From Verpa conica (lineage: Eukaryota > Ascomycota > Pezizomycetes > Pezizales > Morchellaceae), in assembly GCA_033030425.1 (NCBI GenBank), contig JAUFSD010000001.1, positions 620,001-684,000 of the forward strand: a DNA stretch of 64,000 nucleotides, given 5' to 3'. Below, piece after piece: positions 45,916-59,100 of the stretch. A program made the translations under genes and the position numbers. The notes under the pieces were generated by a model, which saw only the letters and a program-made list of their open reading frames with translations, was not told the DNA's origin and made no database searches. Every line of letters begins with the position of its first letter. The first letter of the stretch is position 1.

Positions 45916-46322
45916 GGCAATTGCCACATCTAACTTATTGCAACCACAACCACCATGCCCAACAAAAAGGAGACTCCTTGATACAGGCAATAGATGTTTA
46001 CAGCAATTCTCTCCTTGCTAAAAAAAAAAGTAAAGAAGTAGAGTAAAAATACTATGTAGCTTAGCTAGCTATACCTGGGGTTGGGCACTTGGTTGTCATT
46101 CACTAATATGAACTTGGGGTAAGCATGGCAACCATGGTACCCACCAAAAAGCGGTTTATTTACATTTCACTAAGTATATACTCTTCTTTATTTCTAATTC
46201 TAGTATTATAGAATTAAGCAAATATATTACTGGAATTTTTAATCTAAATGACTTTAGGCCCAGATTGTGAGTGTGGTGGGTTGCAAAATATGGGGTTGCC
46301 CCCGCAGGTTTCGTGTTTTGGC

Positions 46323-46352
46323 ATTTGGTAGATATGAGCCGCCGTAGTAGAC
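46323..46352 (+). repeat. Isolated arm of the repeat at 44340-44623
   Basis: ATTTGGTAGATATGAGCCGC CGTAG matches the right arm of the element at 44600-44623 in reverse complement. It is probably a truncated copy. Confidence 0.4.
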
Positions 46353-46632
46353 TATTGTACCCGTGACAGGGTTTTACCGTAATTAAACCAAAAAAAACGA
46401 GTAAATAGATACCATTTGGATAAGAAATAATATAGATTATGCTTTTGATTCATTGTTCTGATGTAATTGTTTTGATGTAATTGTTTTAAAACCCTGAGTT
46501 CGTTTACAGTTGAGAGCTTCAAATTTTGTTTTTTTTGTCAGGAGGATCATTGCCCAAGAACTGCATAGGAGAGATATTAAAGACATCATAAAAGCTAAAG
46601 CTTTATTATTCTGCCTCTCAAACCCCAAAACA

Positions 46633-49600
46633 TTATTCTTCCAGCCAAATCACCTCATCTTCATCATTCTTCACTCTACCATCTTTGGACTCTCCAGCTT
46701 TCATCGCCTTCTCACCAACAAGTTTGCAATCGCAAATTTCATGAAATTCAGTTAGCCCATTACCATCTAACTTCTTTAGCGCAGCTTCACTCGCAGAAAT
46801 TCTTGCAGTTTTCGCAGACTGTCCCTTCCCAAACGCGAAAACCTTACTGTGGATTAAGATTCCCGTTAGAATGTAGTGTTCATCTTCGGTTCGAAATTGT
46901 TCGCTCTCATAACCCCAGTTACTGCAGCCTAGATCTGTCATGCGTTTGGTTAAGAAGGTCGTTGGGTGCTGACCGGCAAAGTCTAAAATCAATATTAGTA
47001 GATACAAAAGGACGATAATGAGGCTCTTACTGTCATAGGTAGTCATATCAATAAAGAAAGGAAGTATGTAATCGGTAACAAACTTTTCGACTATCTCATA
47101 ATTGAACTCAGAGTCGACAAAAATTGCACCAATAAATGCCTCTAGAATATCAGGGAGTACTTTTGGAGGTGGGCTAATTGAAGTCCAGAAATCGATTGCG
47201 CCATTGGAACTTTCTCTGGCCTCTAACACTTCTGTCTCGTAATCTCTAATAGCAATATCTAGGTGTTGGCCAACTCTCTTGAGCTTCCGATGGAATCCCA
47301 TTGTGACCGAAATAGCGCCGAGAAATTTGTTCGAAACCATGGCCATCTATACGAAGTTAGCATTCGGTTAAAGGTACACAAGGGTAGAATAGACTTGCTT
47401 TATGTTCAGTCAACCACTGAGGATCTGCCTCTGGATGTTTGTCAAAGATATATCGCACACAGACTAAATCGAGTAAAGCATCCCCTAGGAATTCAAGTCT
47501 CTGGTAACATGGTACCTTCTCCCAAGAATATGGATTGCTTGAGTGTGTAAACGCAGATACAAGCAACCTTGGCGACTTAAATTTGTACCCAATCTGCTTC
47601 TCAATGTCCATTGCTAGCTTGATCTGCGAAGCAGAGGGCAAAGAAAGCTGGTAAGCCGGCTTGGTATATCCCTTGTAATAATCGGCCCATTCTTTCTGTT
47701 GATGATCTGGTGTCTGTAGAATAGCAGTCACCATTTCCGTAGCACCATCAAGACCTTTGTCGATGATTGCTGCCCCTATCAAGGCTTCGCACACATCGGA
47801 AATAGATTTATCTGCAAGTCTATGTGAGGCATCTGCTTTAACTATTTCTTTCCCCGTCCCTTTCCCTAAGATCTGTCTCATCGCTGGATACCACCAACGG
47901 CGCGAGAAACCTTCCGTTTGGATATAAGCTGGAAGATTGATACGTTTTGCTTTTTCAAACAAGTGCTGATTGCAAATGAGTAACATACGCTGAACATGTA
48001 ATTGGAACTCATCATCCTCATGATTCTGTGAAAAAAGACTGATGGAAGTTGCCTTCGCACTAGTGAGTAGTTAATCTTCATCTTCCCAAGAGGCACACCA
48101 CATACCAGTTTCAAGAAACAATCTCCTAAGAACTCTAACCGTTCATAATTGCTTCCCATTCCCTTTCTCACATTAACCTGTTCTTGGCCATGTTCGTGTG
48201 AATTATCAGAGTCCTTTGTGATAGCCTCCAAAGCTAGCCCAAGATCTAGATCGTGGATACCTAGTAATTTGCACACATCCCAAGCATGAAGGTACGCGTC
48301 AATTCTTGTACTTATAGAAGGAAAAATCATGGCCATATGGATAACATGGCATGGTATCTATAGCTCTTTTATTAGAAAAGCTAGAGAACAGAAGGAAATT
48401 AAGAAGCATACCATAGAGACCTGAAATGCAGAAGGACATATATAGGCATCAGTGGTTGTATTTGCATCTTTCTCACTTGGCGGATCCAAGTAATTCAATC
48501 GATGTAACAATCGATCCGCAATTAATACAGGCTCTGTCTCTGGGATTTCCCACTTCACCCACTTCCACTTAACAGCACCTTTTTTCCCAGCATTGTACGA
48601 GTAGTCGAGAATGTTCTCAATTCCTGGTGCCTGGGCCCCTTGAGTTGGAACAAGGTCTTTTGGGCTTAGGGTAGGATCGCAATCATGAACAATAAAACGC
48701 CTACTTCGTTGTCTTCGGTCTATAAGGAACCTATCAATGAAATTCTCAATTGGAGTGTTTTTATCCCACTCAAATTCCAGCGCAGACATGATATACGCCA
48801 TCACTTCCCAGTCCAGTATATCGTCGGCCAATGTTTCTTCATTCCAGTCTCCATTCTTGCATGGTGCGATCCAGTACGGAATAGTCGCGTAATCTAGTTC
48901 AAATAGCTTATTAAAAAGATCGTAAAACAAACGAATGGTGAACATATTGAGCTTATGAAGATTCTCATCTGTTGAAATAAGTTGTTTACTCAAACGCAAA
49001 GAGATAACATCTGACAATCCACCCCTATCAGAGTAGACAGGAAAGACAGGAATCTTCGGGAGTTTTTCGCGAGTAATGATGGCCATTGGCTGAAGTCGTT
49101 TATTGATTTCACCTTTGTTTGACAAGATAAAGATAGTGACCCAAACCTGCGGAGGAGGTGTGTTATCCCTAATTTTCCAAAACCCAGGCTTCTCCTTTGA
49201 TGCATAAGTATTAGTCTTGTTTGAATCCAAAGCCAGATGCGCGTTAGCCATTTTTGGAATATCCTTCAGCCTATATTTCGGTAGGAGATGAACGTCTAGG
49301 TACTCTTTAGCTCTAAGTTTTAAACAAGCTTCAAATGCAGCTGCCCTTTTTGCTCCAGCCTTAGTAGTCATGACAGTGCCTTCAACACAAGTGATGGGTG
49401 ACCCAGATGGGAGGAGGAGTTCACAAATATATGCCTTAGGTCCAAGAGAGCGTACTTTGTAAAGAGGCGGTGACACATCCTCTCCATCATGTGGCTAACT
49501 TCTATCAGCACATTCACAAAGTAGGAAGATATTAGTAGACTCACCAAGCTACCAACATAATGCCCCACAATCTGCATCGCAGAAGTAAACGTCAGCTTTG

Positions 49601-52600
49601 CACCGCTTTCCGGCTCAATATAGGTACGACCACTATCTTCCTCAAGTATGTTTCCGCTATTAGTTGGTTCACAATTGAGTAACCTATCTGCCGGCAGACT
49701 TTGGCAAAATTTCCTCATGATTCCTTCTGCGCTCCTGACATCACCAAGGACCTTTCTGTGACTATCGTTTCCAACTTCTAACATATGAATATACCGAGAT
49801 TTTGAATGGCGAGCTCGTCCCCTCGATTGAATATATTGGATCATTGTGGTATACAAATCAAATCTGGTTATAATTAGCTTCAAACAAGGGGCTCTAGATA
49901 CTCACTCCCCTCACCTAATGATTACACTACAATCTGGGATATCCAGGCCTTCCTCTGCCACTGAAGTAGCAATGAGGCAATTTAGCTTCCCTCTCCTAAA
50001 TTGACTCACAGTTATCATCTGTTGTCTAAACGTAACATTCTCATCACCTGCACCGCTAGACCTCGCCCCAATCAAGACCCCAAGCTTCATATGCGGGCTC
50101 CCAACCTCTTCTAGAAGCGCCCCCAAAACGCGGGCAGTGTACCGCCTATTCACAAAGATGATACACTTATTATGAGTTTCTCCGGCATATACATGTTTAA
50201 GAAACCTATGAAGCAACACTGCTTTCGAACTTAAATCATCTGTTTCTGGATCCGGAGTGTCGAAGATATGATCTTGCATAGCCTCTCTGGCTTCTCGGAG
50301 GAGCTCTACACCCTTATCGATAAGGTCGAGGCCTTCTTGGTTAGTCTGTTGACTAATATTCCGTTCCTCTTTGCGCTCGAGCTTGCGATATTCTTGTTCC
50401 GATAGTGCAAATTTCCAAACTTGATCTGCACACCAGGGCCCAAGATCGGAGGTACACTGCATAGAGAATGCAAATATTTTTTCAAAGGCTTCAACCCTGC
50501 TATACCTGTTATAGAGTTTTGAGTAGAGCTTGGTTTGAAATGGAGCTTTGAGTTTAGGGTACTGTGCAATTTCTTCCTTAGGACGGCTAACAGAACTTTG
50601 GAGTAGTATTAGATCACTTGTAGTAGTTATCTTGCTATGGAGAAGTTCCTCAAGCTCCCTGTTATAAATAATTAATTTAAAGAGTTTGGAGTTTTGGAGG
50701 CCCGACACTCACAAAGCAGCTTGTACAACGTCTACTCGCGCATCAACTGGTGAAGCTGTCATTCCAAAGATCTTTGGCCTCTGACATTCGGGTTCCGAAG
50801 TGTAGAAGTCTTTAATGATTCGTGCGTATACATGCCTCTTTTTCGCATGATGCGCCTCGTCGAAGCAAAGGAGATTAATATCCCTCATTTTAATAAAAGC
50901 ATGCGTAAGACAATTATAAAGAACATCCCCTGTCATAACAATAACCTGCTCATCGTCAAGAATATTATCCCAGATTTCCTTCTTCCAAAGATCAACTCCC
51001 ATATCACCACAGTACTTGCCAATCTTCGCATCGATATTACAGTTCAGCACCGCAGCCTGCTGGAAAACAAGCGTGACGCAATCAACTAAGAAGAAACTGA
51101 CACGACGATGGTGACCACACATACGAGATTCGAGCTCTTGGTCAACCATATATCGTATTAGAAGACAGGCAATAAGGGTTTTGCCGGAACCAGTGTCGAG
51201 AACTGCAATTGTATTCCGCTGCTTAGCAATCTCAAAGAGCTCCATTTGGTATTCACGAGGATCAGAGATGATATAGTTGTGGGATGTGATCATTGCTCTG
51301 GCAGACATCTTTTCCTCATCTTGTTGTTGACGCTCAATGACTGTTTCAACATGGATTTCTTTAGTCTTTTCTTCGAACCTAGTATTGTAGCATGTTAGTA
51401 TACCTATCGTAGAATGCTAAAGTTAGCCTTGACTAACCATTTAAAAAACTCTCCCTGGCGCATTCGACGCCTTGTAGTTATGCGTCTCGTGTACGGCTTG
51501 TGGCTTGTTAGTGTAATACCACCCAGTCCTCCTTCTTGAATTTCTCCTTTGCCTTCTTCCTTATCCTCATCGGAAGATGAGTCATGATCACTCACTTCGC
51601 CCTTAAAATCATGTAGGGTTGGTACAACCTGGCCTGTAATACACCTAAGTCCCAAGACTTCCCTAAGTTTGGCTTTGGGAGCCGTTGGCAGTGTTGATAT
51701 AATACTCACTTCCTTAGTACTTGAGTGACCATTGGGCTGTAAATTCCTACTGATGTCTGGGATCTTTCCTGATTGAATAAGAGATACTGCTAGTTGTTTT
51801 ACACGAAATGATTCCTCAAGTGGCGGGTGATTGTTGAGCTTAGAGTGAGTTCCATGAAATCTTTCAGTCACGGGGTCTCTAGGAGGTACTTTTCCATCAC
51901 TATCACCCTTGGTACCTGCCTTAGCAACAGCCGGGAACCTAGACCCTGTAACAAAAGAGTAACCTGCGCCCCCTTTCACCGGGGTACCAGCTTCTAGAAC
52001 ACCGGGCTGGATACGGAGACCAGAACCTAAATTTTCTTTAGATGGCGGTATAGAAACTGGAGGAGTAATAAAATTGGTTCTAGATTTTGGTTTTAATATG
52101 CATAGAGAGTTTGATATATTGTCTTTCCTGTTGAATCCAAAGTTCGCATTTTTATACTGAAGTGTGGTCATAAGAGCATCACCATCTTCCTGGTTATTTT
52201 TCTGGGGTTTTGAACTAGATTGTGCCTTAGAAGAACCTTTGAGAGGAATATCCCATATTTTATCCCCAGTGGGGATTATTTTGGGGTCCGAAAAAGGTCC
52301 AGCAGGTGAAACGGCACCCAAACCTGAAACTAGAGTCTCTTTGCACTTGACAGTTGGTGGAGTAGCCCCTATATCAATCTTCATCTCCAGGCTAGGACTA
52401 GAAACTGGAAGGGGAGGAATAGTCTTATTAGACTTTGAGACAGTTTCCCAAAAATTAGCCTGGAAGAGTTTTTCAAAAGGATCAGGTTTATAATCCTCTT
52501 TACTGCCCATTATCTGAGGTTTAGTAATAAATTTATGACTCGTACAGTGTTCCCCATATTTATTAACAGATGTGATGGCCTTCATGCCAGGCTTCGGTTT

Positions 52601-52921
52601 AGGATGATAAATAGCTTCAGAAGGTTGGTTGGAAGACACTGTAGTTGATGTAACTGCTCCTGTCTGTTCACCACGAGTAGTAGACACAACAACCTCTGGA
52701 GCGTCCCTAGGCCTAATATCAAGATTAGATGTAGGGACTCCCGGTAGAAGCGACCTACTCGCTATGGGTGCTGTTTTATCGGGTTGGCTCTGAGTGCCTA
52801 ACGTATCCATTATTTTGAACATATCGAACGGTTTCATAGACAAGAAATTAGCATTGATCCTAAGTTTGTTTTCCTTGAGTGAAGATCCATGGCTTGGGGT
52901 CATTTTTTCTAGGTTGTACAC
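46633..52921 (-). CDS. Dicer-like ribonuclease with long N-terminal extension
   Basis: Nine exons: 52921-51438, 51378-50713, 50658-49915, 49863-49545, 49494-48412, 48357-48106, 48052-47399, 47346-47031 and 46982-46633; 1,955 residues, no frame break. Order: disordered Ser/Pro/Lys-rich extension (about 1-490); DExD/H helicase with DTGSGKT (about 556-562) and CFDEAHHAKK (about 670); helicase C domain (KCIIFVNRRYTARVL, ATSVAEEGLDIPDCSVIIR, YIQSRGRARH); Dicer dimerisation domain (about 1040-1130); RNase IIIa (ERLEFLGDCFLKL, then DVCEALIGAAIID); RNase IIIb (YQRLEFLGDALLDLV, then PDILEAFIGAIFVD); and a dsRNA-binding motif (FGKGQSAKTARISASEAALK). Both RNase III signatures keep their acidic residues. 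Intron 7 uses a GC donor (GCAAGT). It makes small RNAs for silencing. DCL-1 or DCL-2 type cannot be settled by eye; the C-terminal dsRBD suggests DCL-1. Confidence 0.92.
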
Positions 52922-53254
52922 TATTAGCTAAAATTTATAGCGCCCTAAGCAGCAGACAGGGTTAGCAATGCCTAGAAACCAGAAAAGCAGATGAGAGATA
53001 GATAAGAAGGAAAGTTATGATATTTTAGGTGGATGGTAGATGGTGGATGGTAGGTTGTAATGGGCGGTGGGGAAGAAGGTGAATAAAGGGAATGATGAAA
53101 GGGCAGCGCGAGCATCTGGAGGTCCCCACTACGCTAAGATAAGCCCTCTAACTAGATAAGATCTCCGATAAGATAAGATTGAAGGGCAGCCGCTCGAGCC
53201 TCAAACCTTTAGTATTCACAGCACATTTTCCCCAGCACAGCGCCCCATCCCATA
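52922..53254. promoter_or_regulatory. Divergent Dicer/TAP42 promoter with four GATAAG sites
   Basis: 333 bp between the two starts. GATAAG occurs at 53138-53143, 53155-53160, 53167-53172 and 53172-53177, all within 40 bp and 78-117 bp before the TAP42 ATG. HGATAR is the binding core of fungal nitrogen-response GATA factors (AreA/Nit2, Gln3). Also present: a GGATGGTAG/GTGGATGGTAGG tandem at about 53031-53053. Confidence 0.6.
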
Positions 53255-54478
53255 ATGGCCTATAACAAAGAAGAAGAAGATACTACCTCCCTCCGTTCGG
53301 TCTTTGATACTGCCTCTCTTCTCCGCTCAGAAATCGATAAATCCTACGACTACCAAAGCGATGCCTACCAAGACAAACTACGCACCGCAGTCGCCTCCTA
53401 CCAGAAATGCAAGAGCCTCATTGAGCAGATATCTCTATTTGGGTCGAACGAAGGACTGGAAGATGTGAGCTCTGGCGAGATTAGGTGTGTACGCTGTTAG
53501 GGATGAATCGAGGCGAAATTCTCTGGCTGATTGAACTAAGATACATGCTTGTCGACTTCTACCTTGCGGAGCTGAGCTTGAAGGAGAATACGCAAGATAG
53601 GGAAGTCATTTTGAAGCGTTCAAGGACACTTTATAACCGATTTTTATCACTGTGTGATACCTATGATCTGCTCTCGGTCACCGATAAAAGTACGTTTGAG
53701 AAGGGTGCTATCTCATCTGCTCCTACGGATCCCGCGACCCGAAGAAACGAGAAAATTATAAAATATAAAGCTGAGAAGGAACTAAAAGCTCAAATTGAGG
53801 TACTTTAATATCGTCCTTGACCTGTAGCGATTCTGATATAGAAAAAACAGCAACTCTCACAAAACGCCCACAACCTAGACGACACCGATGTCCGCGCACT
53901 TCACCTCGCCTCCATATCTCTTTCCATCATGAAGGCTCTACAGGGCCTTGAAATGATCTTCCTCGAACTTGATATCCTTTCCCATGCCCCGAAACCTTTG
54001 GAAACCCCTCAAGTTCCTGAGCCAGACTCCCGATCACAAGGCCGCAACAACCCTACAGATAGCTACAGTGAGAAGCTCGACCTTAACATAGCATCCTCAA
54101 TGAAAGGCGGTGCTTTACTCTCTTCTTCAGGGAAGCCTCTAAGGCCGTTTACCCTCCTAGATAGTCGTGAAAGGCTAAAAGCAGGTGTATTCAAGAGTGG
54201 ACATAACCTACCAACCATGACGATCGATGAGTACCTTGAAGAGGAGCGGAGAAGAGGAGGTATTATTGAAGGTGGGGGGGCGAAGAGTGGATTGAGACAA
54301 GAGCCGGATGAAGATAACTATGAGAAAGCAGATGCTGAAACTATGAAGGCAAGGGAGTGGGATGAATTTCAAGAGGAAAACCCACGGTTAGTTACCCCGA
54401 TACACATTTTCTTTTCTTTTGTAAAGGATGAATTTAACGGGTTTTAGTGGATCTGGAAATACACTGAATCGGGGATAA
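53255..54478 (+). CDS. TAP42: PP2A-binding TOR-pathway protein Tap42 (alpha4)
   Basis: Exons 53255-53484, 53541-53799, 53842-54386 and 54448-54478; 354 residues. Landmarks: SLRSVFDTASLLRSEIDKS, MLVDFYLAELSLKEN, LYNRFLSLCDTYDLLS, PATRRNEKIIKYKAEKELKA, RPFTLLDSRERLKAGVFKSG, HNLPTMTIDEYLEEERRRG and the acidic C-terminus ending WDEFQEENPRGSGNTLNRG. The last ten residues come from a 31-nt exon; the family-typical NPRGSGNT motif confirms this join. Tap42 binds the catalytic subunits of PP2A-type phosphatases downstream of TORC1, a pathway that in yeast controls GATA factors. The GATAAG cluster just upstream is notable in that light. Confidence 0.92.
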
Positions 54479-56108
54479 GTGGGGAGGGCTATTAATCGAG
54501 CCTAAAGCAAGGATTTTGGGTAAGTTACTAGAAAATCCTGTATATTCGAGAAGAATAAAGGTCAGCGAATAGACAAATATTAGTGGATTTTTATTTACTT
54601 CTATTATATCCAATAGTATTAATATTGGATTGAGAATACCTAAGTGTTCATTAGTACAAGTGGGCGCCCAAAAGTAAGTGGACACAAGCGAAATACACCA
54701 AAATTTATCAGGCCATCTTAGGTATTCTTTGATCATGGTAGATTAGGAATGGGATGTGGGATGCCTTTGTTAATTCGTCTCTCTTATTCTTTAGTGGTGG
54801 GTCAAGATCACCTCGCCTATCCCTCAGGCAGACCCATGCCCGTTCGGTCACTTTATCCCAGGGCCTTGTACTAGCAATGCCGGGAAGTATATATATCGAT
54901 CACATGGTTTATCTTTGGTTGGAGGAATAGAATCGCCACGAAAGATAAATCATGTGACTAATAAAGCAGCGATTGGGGCTAGGCACGAGTAGGTGGGCGG
55001 TTATTTATATCCCCCAATAGTACCAAATAGCACCAATAATAAATGGATTAATCATAAGTACATGGACTGGAGACGACCCCCGCCATGGGCGCGGTCGTCC
55101 GGTCGTGATCATTGCCCATTGCCCCGGTGCCATTTGGGGGGTCGCATGCCCTGAACGAAGGGCCATAATCATGATCGATACCAAATGAACTGTCCCGCCA
55201 GAGGGCCTCAGAACTGGCCCTAATTGACTGGCCCTGGGCGGGGGGGCTACGCCCGCTCCCCCCTCCACCTGCGCGTCCCGGGCCCAGGTCCAGAACCAGA
55301 ACCCAGTAGAGGAAACTTGAGAATTGGTTATACTCCATACTCTAGGCATATCTTTATACTGTTCTAGGTGCCAGTGCACGGTCCTGTACTAGGTTAGGGT
55401 TTATTCGATCGGAGGGCTGATCTTATTGGCTGAGCCGACTGGCCAACCAGAAACCCGCTAGGCCTTGCACCCCATAACCCTTTCACTTCGTTCAGGGCAC
55501 TTCGTTCAGGGCATTCGTTTAGGGCAACTTCGTTCAGGGCAAGATAGCAATACTATCGCTATCATGATTATCAAGAACAAAATAGGATCATGTAGATTCG
55601 AGAACCAGGGAATATCAATGAGGTGCTATACTACCCGGAAATATTTTTTAAAGAGATGTGCTTTGTTTTAATTATGGGAAAAGTTAAGTGGGTTACACCA
55701 AGATTATCTTTGAGTATTATAAGATAGTTCGTATACACGTGTATATACTTATTGAAATATTGGTAGGTATGATAGAGGAAGATGAGAGTACCACTTAGAA
55801 ACTAGGATAAACTCTTGAGAAATTTTTCCCAAGTTTTCTTATCTGTGGTAATTTGTGCTTTTATCTTATTTTCTTACTATAAAAATTTACTATGTACGTA
55901 CGTGGCTTTTCTCCCTATAAAATCTAAATAAGGCATTGAAATTCCTACACGCAACCCTCAAAAAAGTAACCCACTAGAAGGTGTAAGTTACTACAAAAAT
56001 ACGCCAAAAAAAATAGGAAAGAATTCAAAGAGTACACTAAATACAAATAACTACATGTATAACATAATCGGTATAAGCTGATGCTAAATGGCTATATATA
56101 TAAAACAA
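54479..56108. other. Intergenic with dispersed repeat; AT-rich
   Basis: 1.6 kb without a gene. GC-rich patch at 55070-55280. A dispersed repeat with tandem amplification lies at 55442-55542. The remainder (55560-56108) is AT-rich and carries GTACGTACGT near 55893. Confidence 0.55.
55442..55542 (+). repeat. Dispersed repeat with local (ACTTCGTTCAGGGC)n amplification
   Basis: ACCCGCTAGGCCTTGCACCC followed by a CACTTCGTTCAGGGCA motif is shared with 62270-62330. Here the 14-bp ACTTCGTTCAGGGC unit is repeated about four times (55484-55540), once with changes; at 62 kb it occurs once. An inverse copy of the unit (CCCTGAACGAAG) lies at 55150-55161. Confidence 0.55.
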
Positions 56109-59100
56109 TTACCTCGGCGAAGAGGCAGCACTTTTTTCTTTCTGTAATTTACCATCTTCTCCAGCTCGAAACTCCTCCACCCTATATCTCTCTCTTCCTC
56201 TCTCCTTCTCCTTATCGCTTGTCTTCTCCTTCTCTCTCTCCAACTGCTGCTCCCGTTCCCTTTCCTTCTCTTTACCTTTAACACTTAATTTCCTGACCTC
56301 TTTCAAGATGTCCTTAACATCTTTCATTCCCTCCTCTAATGCCCCAATCCTTGCTAAAACCAGTCTACCGAGCATGTCATCGCCAGCGGCATCTCTAGCT
56401 CCTATTGCCATTGCCATTTGAGTCGCAAAACTGGATGAAACCATCGCAATATTACCCTGGTTAGCAAGGTCTTCCATAGTATCGGAGTTTCTTCTTCGTT
56501 CCTCGTGGTCCTCCATCAGACTAGGACCATCCAGGCCAGGGACTGACTGGAACGTTTTACGTGAAGGAAGAATAGGACGAGGCCTAGTTGAAGTTTGTAG
56601 CCTCGAAGAACGTGGGGTTTTCCTCCCGGAAGAGTTCTCGCCCGGAATACTTAGCCGTTCACTTGCTCTGCGCGACATTGGAACAGCTTGAATATTCTCG
56701 AGCCGCTCGCTGGCTCTGCATGACATCGGAATGCCCTGGATATTCTTAACACTAAATTCATCACTAGAGGACTGCAGCGTTGATAGGGTGTATAAAATAG
56801 CTGTTGAGGTGTTTGTACGGTTATGCTTCCGTGGGAGGACTGGGGGGCTGTGTTTGGAGAACTCGAGGCTCCTAGGTCTGGGCGGAGTCAGAGTCTTCTG
56901 CGGGCTGGGTGACCGATCTGGCTCTAGGAATGCAGCATCCGGGTTTTCCATGTCTTCGGGGTTTTCTGTATCTTCATTTATCTCGTCCTCATCCTCGTCA
57001 TCTTGGGAGTTTTCTTCGTTATCCGCATCATCCTCGGTCAAAACCCCTGCGAGAGTAACTCCTTCAAGAGGACGTTGTTGGGCCTTCTTCCTGAACTCTT
57101 CTGGGTCTGAAATAATTAATCTTGTTCCATCCGTAAAGTACTTAGTCTGTATATTTCTAGGAAGCACTCCTTCAATCGTTCCATAGCTGTCTCTCCTCTG
57201 AAGCCCGCGCCCGCGTCTTGTTAAAGCACGTCTTCTGGTAGCAAATCCGCCCTCGATATCTGTCGTCAGAGAACCAGTTGGCGATACAACTCCTTTCATC
57301 CATGAGTCCACCACTCCTCCAGTCCCAGTACTTCGCACATCGGCTTTGCTTGCACACATTGCCACTGAGCCCTTGTAAGGTTTTCGAAAGACCTCATCCA
57401 ATGCTGCCTCTTGGTGCTCGCTACCCATAACAGATCCACCACGAAATCTTCTCGAACTAGTATCCAATCGATCTAACAGCTCTGGGAACACAGTGCCGAT
57501 ACGTATCTTCGGAAATATATTTTCTTGATTGAATAACGAATTACGAAGAGTTGCTCGCTCATAGAGAAAAATGAGGGCTAGAATCGGAAAGTGCGTAATC
57601 TTAATGGTAGTCCTATTCAGTTTGATGAATGAGCGAAAAGGAATAAAGAATCGTATCGGGTGAATGAGCCAAGCGAGAAGGTTGAGCGGCGCTGTGTATG
57701 AAAACAGGCTGTCTGATTTGACGAGGGAGAGTGTGTTCACGGCAACAAGAAATTGATGCTCTAGCTCGATAATATACTTAGTAGTTGTAATGAAATTCAG
57801 GATTAGAAACCATACCTTCTTGGGAATTTGCAGCTACCGCAGCAAATGAGTTTGTCAAGACAGTAATGAGGATTGTGACAATCAAAAAATGACAAATTAT
57901 CAAAAATGCAGTCAGAAGAATTCGACCAAGAGGCTACGTAATCTCATTAGCCTATGCTAGCCTACAAGCAATAGAACGGATAGATCCTTACATTGTACTT
58001 CTCCCAAACCTCCCAAGCCTAAAATTCATTAGCAACCCTATAGCCTGTGAAAGAAACTCCAGAAACCTACCGCAGGTGTAAATCCCATTAGAATTTGAAA
58101 CAAAGCGTATCTGTAGGTCGAGTGATTAGCAGTGATATAGCATTAGAAGTCTTGGGCCTTGGTCACATACGAAACATCCTTTGCTGAATATGAATCCCTT
58201 GCGAATGCAAGTGTAAATGCCACAAAAAAGCCAGAGCAAGAAATCAGAATTAGTACTAATAACGCAACCATATCTACCGCCATGATCTTAAAAGCAATAA
58301 TAAGTTGACTGAAGTATCTATAATGATCACTTTTCGGATGAAAAAACAATCGTTAGTCACGAGGCACGATTACAGAACCGTGTAGGTCACCGTGGTATGT
58401 AGAACTTCAGCAAATAGTAGAGATATGGGGTCGTACAGAACAGAGAAAATTCTAGGGAATAGAAAAACAGCGCATGATGCGAGAATGTCGTAACTCCAGT
58501 TTGTAATATTCCCTCCACCCCCGGGGGCTAGAAGACCAATTATCCGTAGAACGTAAAAGCTTAAATAAAAATTATCAGTAGGAGTAATATTCAAAAGATT
58601 TGTAGGATGAAGAACTCACGCCATGAATAATAGATATATACCCATGTCAAAAGAATTCCATAAAGATATAAAGTAGAGTGAGACCCCGGCCTCGGTAAAA
58701 CCTGCTATCTCATCCTATAGAATTATTATTTAGTAATTGTATTTCCTCGATATCTTGTGCCCCACCTACCATCATAAACCCAAAAGACCAAAGCCAAAAC
58801 GCTACTTCAAGAATTGTAATTCTATGTGACCTCTGGGCTAAAACCATGACATACCTTTTGATACGATTAGTGTTGTGAGAGCTGGATAAAAGTTTTACCA
58901 CTTACAAGAACAATAAAATCGCAAGTGACACTGTTGAGATAATATGCTTGTATCTTGGAACCCTCAACCTAGACAGTTTGAATAGGCTCGCATCGCGGGC
59001 ATCATATAATGTAGCAGATCTACGGAATGGCATTAAGCTTGTCTGGGTATTTGCTGAGTATTTCCGTGTATCTTTCATTCGGTGGAGTTGGTCTAATGCG

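Larger units (their letters stand above)
40448..46632. other. Gene-free repeat island (6.2 kb)
   Basis: The largest stretch without genes. It contains a 710-bp TA-flanked element (41526-42235), two solo LTRs (42275-43532 and 44659-45915) and inverted repeats around 44340-44623 with a single arm near 46323. The unannotated parts (40448-41525, 43538-44339, 45921-46632) are AT-rich and hold no recognisable gene. A TTAGGGTTAGGG pair at 41323-41334 is too short to be telomeric. Confidence 0.65.

Noticed and set aside
54479..56108. Search for a novel defence or biosynthetic cluster in accessory DNA
   Set aside because: No frames with domain features were found here or in the 40-46 kb island; content is repeats and AT-rich spacer.
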